From: Marinospirillum sp035271045
GTDB taxonomy: Bacteria > Pseudomonadota > Gammaproteobacteria > Pseudomonadales > Halomonadaceae
Direction: 5' to 3'
DNA: 45,430 nt
Assembly (NCBI RefSeq): GCF_035271045.1
Contig: NZ_DATESC010000019.1
Span: 1 to 45,430, forward strand
In this document: piece after piece, positions 43,850-45,430 of the stretch
Layout of the letters: every line of letters begins with the position of its first letter
Numbering within the stretch: position 1 is the first letter of the stretch
Position numbers and translations under genes: made by a program
The notes under the pieces: generated by a model
Databases searched by the model: none
The model's input: the letters and a program-made list of their open reading frames with translations, nothing else
What the model was told of the DNA's origin: nothing

Positions 43850-44068
43850 CTAAAAGTCTTCGTCGTCATCAATATCAAAATCATCTTCAATCTGTTTACG
43901 TAATCGGCGCTCTTCTAGCATCGCTTCAATCATACGACGTTTATCAATGGGTGAACCGTCACGGTTAGTCATGACTTCTTTCGTATCAATTTCCACCTCA
44001 AAATCATCATCAGTGTTAACGGCATCAAACACATCGTCATCATCGAAAGCAGGTTCTTCACGACTCAT
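43850..44068 (-). CDS. PA3496-family putative envelope integrity protein
   Basis: The 72-aa protein is strongly acidic (runs of Asp at both ends) around a basic helix, DKRRMIEAMLEERRLRKQIEDD. That pattern matches the small Pseudomonas PA3496 family. No membrane segment is present. The function is only putatively linked to the envelope; I would treat it as unknown. Confidence 0.7.
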   Translation of the reverse strand: MSREEPAFDDDDVFDAVNTDDDFEVEIDTKEVMTNRDGSPIDKRRMIEAMLEERRLRKQIEDDFDIDDDEDF

Positions 44069-44158
44069 AAATAAGGCAACTCCAGTAAATTAGTAACGAT
44101 GGTTGCTATATAGAGCTTTTTTGACGCTGAAACAAGTAATTTTTAGTAAAACCCGTAT

Positions 44159-44584
44159 TTAGCTATTTTTTTCTCTTAATTGCATTAGTTCCGTCACATC
44201 TTTTTGTACGCCAATAAAATAAGTGAGTTGATTTTGATCGTCAAAAATAGGTGTAATCGACAACTCATTCCAAAACATAGAGCCATCTTTACGGTAGTTA
44301 CGAATGATTTCTCGGCAAGGTTCTTTCTTTTTAATGGCTTTACGAACTTTATCTAAAGAAACTTGGTCACGGTCATTACCTTGTAAAAAACGGCAGTCTT
44401 GATAAAGCATTTCGTCTGCGGTGTAACCGGTTAAGTTTTCAAAGCCTTTATCAAAATCGCGTAAGACCTCGTACTTTGAGTGCGAGGATGGATAGCGAGG
44501 GTTGCGTAAGCAGCCCCTTAATAGGTCGCTAAAGTCTTTGCAGCATAGATTAACACTGGTAGTGTATACAGCATGATAAAACAC
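44159..44584 (-). CDS. LOV (PAS) photoreceptor domain protein, 5' end disrupted by an IS element
   Basis: From about residue 45 the product is a clear LOV domain: FENLTGYTADEM, then DCRFLQGNDRDQ with the photoactive Cys64 (Asp replaces the usual Asn before it), then NYRKDGSMFWNELSITPIFD and YFIGVQKDVTELMQLRE. The N-terminal A and B strands are missing. Residues 1 to about 43 are translated from DNA that appears to be the left end of the TnpB element at the right edge. The native protein was probably a short LOV protein or the end of a larger sensor; the remainder should lie beyond the element. FMN would be the chromophore. Confidence 0.75.
   Translation of the reverse strand: MFYHAVYTTSVNLCCKDFSDLLRGCLRNPRYPSSHSKYEVLRDFDKGFENLTGYTADEMLYQDCRFLQGNDRDQVSLDKVRKAIKKKEPCREIIRNYRKDGSMFWNELSITPIFDDQNQLTYFIGVQKDVTELMQLREKNS
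44467..44487. mobile_element. Putative left-end hairpin of the right-edge IS200/IS605-type element
   Basis: CCTCGTACT-TTG-AGTGCGAGG forms a 9-bp stem (one wobble) with a 3-nt loop. It is placed exactly where the LOV coding sequence loses homology and about 85 bp before tnpB. Subterminal hairpins mark the ends of IS200/IS605 elements. The element boundary itself, around 44455-44465, is an inference. Confidence 0.5.
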
Positions 44585-45430
44585 ACCAAGACATTAAAAG
44601 TTCGAGTGCGAGATAAGCATAAAACCTTGCTTAACAGCATGGCTAGGAATGTTAATTTCGTTTGGAACTACGTTAATGAATTAAGTCATCGCTTGATTAA
44701 AGAGCGTGGTGTGTTTTTGTCTGCCTATGATATGCACCCTTACACCAAAGGTGCTGGTAAAGACCTTGGGTTGCACAGCCAAACCTTGCAGTGCATTGCC
44801 GGTGAGTACGTCACAAGGCGTAAGCAGTTTAAAAAAGCCCGATTAAACTGGCGCAAATCAGGCGGTGTACGCCGCTCATTGGGCTGGATTCCCGTTAACA
44901 CAGCTGCGGCACAGTGGAAGAGTGGTCAAATTTATCATAGCGGTCACTATTTTAAAATTTGGGACAGTTATGGCTTGAGCCAATACAAATTCCGCTCAGG
45001 CAGCTTTAATGAAGATGCCCGTGGTCGCTGGTATTTTAATGTGGTGGTGGATGTGCAGGCTGAGATACCAGCAGGCCAAGACCGTATCGGTATTGATTTA
45101 GGGCTGACCGATACGGCCACCTGTTCGGACGGCACAAAGCTGGAAGCGGGGCGCTTCTACCGTGGCCTTGAAGAAAAATTAGCCACAGCGCAACGGGCTA
45201 GAAACAAAACCCAAGTCAAAACCCTTCACGCAAAAATAGCCAACCGTAGAAAAGACGCACTGCATCAATTTAGTCGTAAGCTGGTTAATCGCTGCGGTGA
45301 AATTTATGTGGGTAATGTCAGCAGCTTAAAACTCGTTAAAACCAGAATGGCTAAGTCAGTGCTGGACGCTGGCTGGGGTCAATTAAAAACAATGTTGGAC
45401 TATAAATGCGCTCACGCAGGCATTGTTTTT
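44573..45430 (+). CDS. tnpB: TnpB, RNA-guided nuclease-like protein of an IS1341-type element (3' end beyond the window)
   Basis: The frame from ATG 44573 is open to the window edge (286 residues seen). It has the N-terminal helical/WED part (ARNVNFVWNYVNELSHRLIKERG), then RuvC-I with Asp175 in RIGIDLGLTDTATCSDG, and a stretch GEIYVGNVSSLKLVKTRMAKSVLDAGW. At the place of the usual RuvC-II Glu (VxE-D-L) this family has V-G-N-V, so the canonical catalytic Glu is not where expected. The zinc finger and last Asp would lie beyond the window. No tnpA is visible upstream, so mobilisation would need a transposase in trans. Confidence 0.85.
   Translation, partial: MIKHTKTLKVRVRDKHKTLLNSMARNVNFVWNYVNELSHRLIKERGVFLSAYDMHPYTKGAGKDLGLHSQTLQCIAGEYVTRRKQFKKARLNWRKSGGVRRSLGWIPVNTAAAQWKSGQIYHSGHYFKIWDSYGLSQYKFRSGSFNEDARGRWYFNVVVDVQAEIPAGQDRIGIDLGLTDTATCSDGTKLEAGRFYRGLEEKLATAQRARNKTQVKTLHAKIANRRKDALHQFSRKLVNRCGEIYVGNVSSLKLVKTRMAKSVLDAGWGQLKTMLDYKCAHAGIVF

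Overview
The window is most likely a piece of chromosome from an aerobic, sulfide-oxidising gammaproteobacterium of moderately low GC. Evidence for this is the glyA / nrdR-ribD-ribB(A)-ribH-nusB-thiL order, EttA, a PA3496-family protein, MetR, a tRNA t6A dehydratase (TcdA), DUF501 and DUF2628 proteins, and an OprC/NosA-type copper receptor. The genus cannot be fixed from sequence alone. Both edges of the window lie inside or next to IS200/IS605-type (TnpB) elements, and a third TnpB relic sits at about 17 kb.

Layout: 0-3.7 kb holds a TnpB tail, purE-purK, a Dps-like ferritin, a DUF501 protein and two small membrane proteins. 3.7-8 kb is a leftward RND pump with its adaptor. 8.2-15.2 kb is the most unusual part: a tightly overlapping three-gene operon. 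Two giant paralogous membrane sensors share a periplasmic propeller-like domain, a second periplasmic domain and the same membrane topology, but one ends in an MFS transporter and the other in HAMP plus a class III nucleotide cyclase. A formyltransferase follows. 15.2-17.2 kb holds metR beside a metE gene collapsed to about 240 bp, dgkA and a collapsed tnpB. 17.2-22.3 kb is leftward: a small unknown protein, a histidine kinase, a molybdopterin-fold periplasmic protein, a TonB-dependent copper receptor and a DUF2946 protein. 22.4-28.3 kb carries tcdA and a sulfide oxidation block (Tat-exported SQR, membrane protein, persulfide dioxygenase, DUF442 protein, SulP).

28.3-32.8 kb has an FMN riboswitch in front of a lone ribH2. 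It is followed by a 3.3-kb segment flanked by 88-bp direct repeats (86/88 identical) that carries a DNA methyltransferase relic, mesX (DUF1852) and mesD (core methionine synthase), and a lipoprotein. One repeat lies over the 3' end and terminator of an intact 43-aa membrane protein gene, as if the segment had been inserted there. 32.8-44 kb is housekeeping: a CnoX-like thioredoxin, a DUF2628 protein, ettA, glyA, nrdR, a riboflavin operon without riboflavin synthase, nusB, thiL, a DUF945 protein and a PA3496-family protein. The right end is a LOV photoreceptor gene truncated by a TnpB element that runs off the window.

Two stories link the genes. (1) Methionine synthesis appears to have been rewired: metE has been eroded by successive deletions while its regulator metR survives, and the folate- and B12-independent, oxygen-requiring MesD/MesX pair is present on what looks like an acquired segment. 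(2) The 8-15 kb sensor operon looks like an undescribed signalling cassette in which one sensory chassis drives either a transporter or cyclic-nucleotide synthesis.
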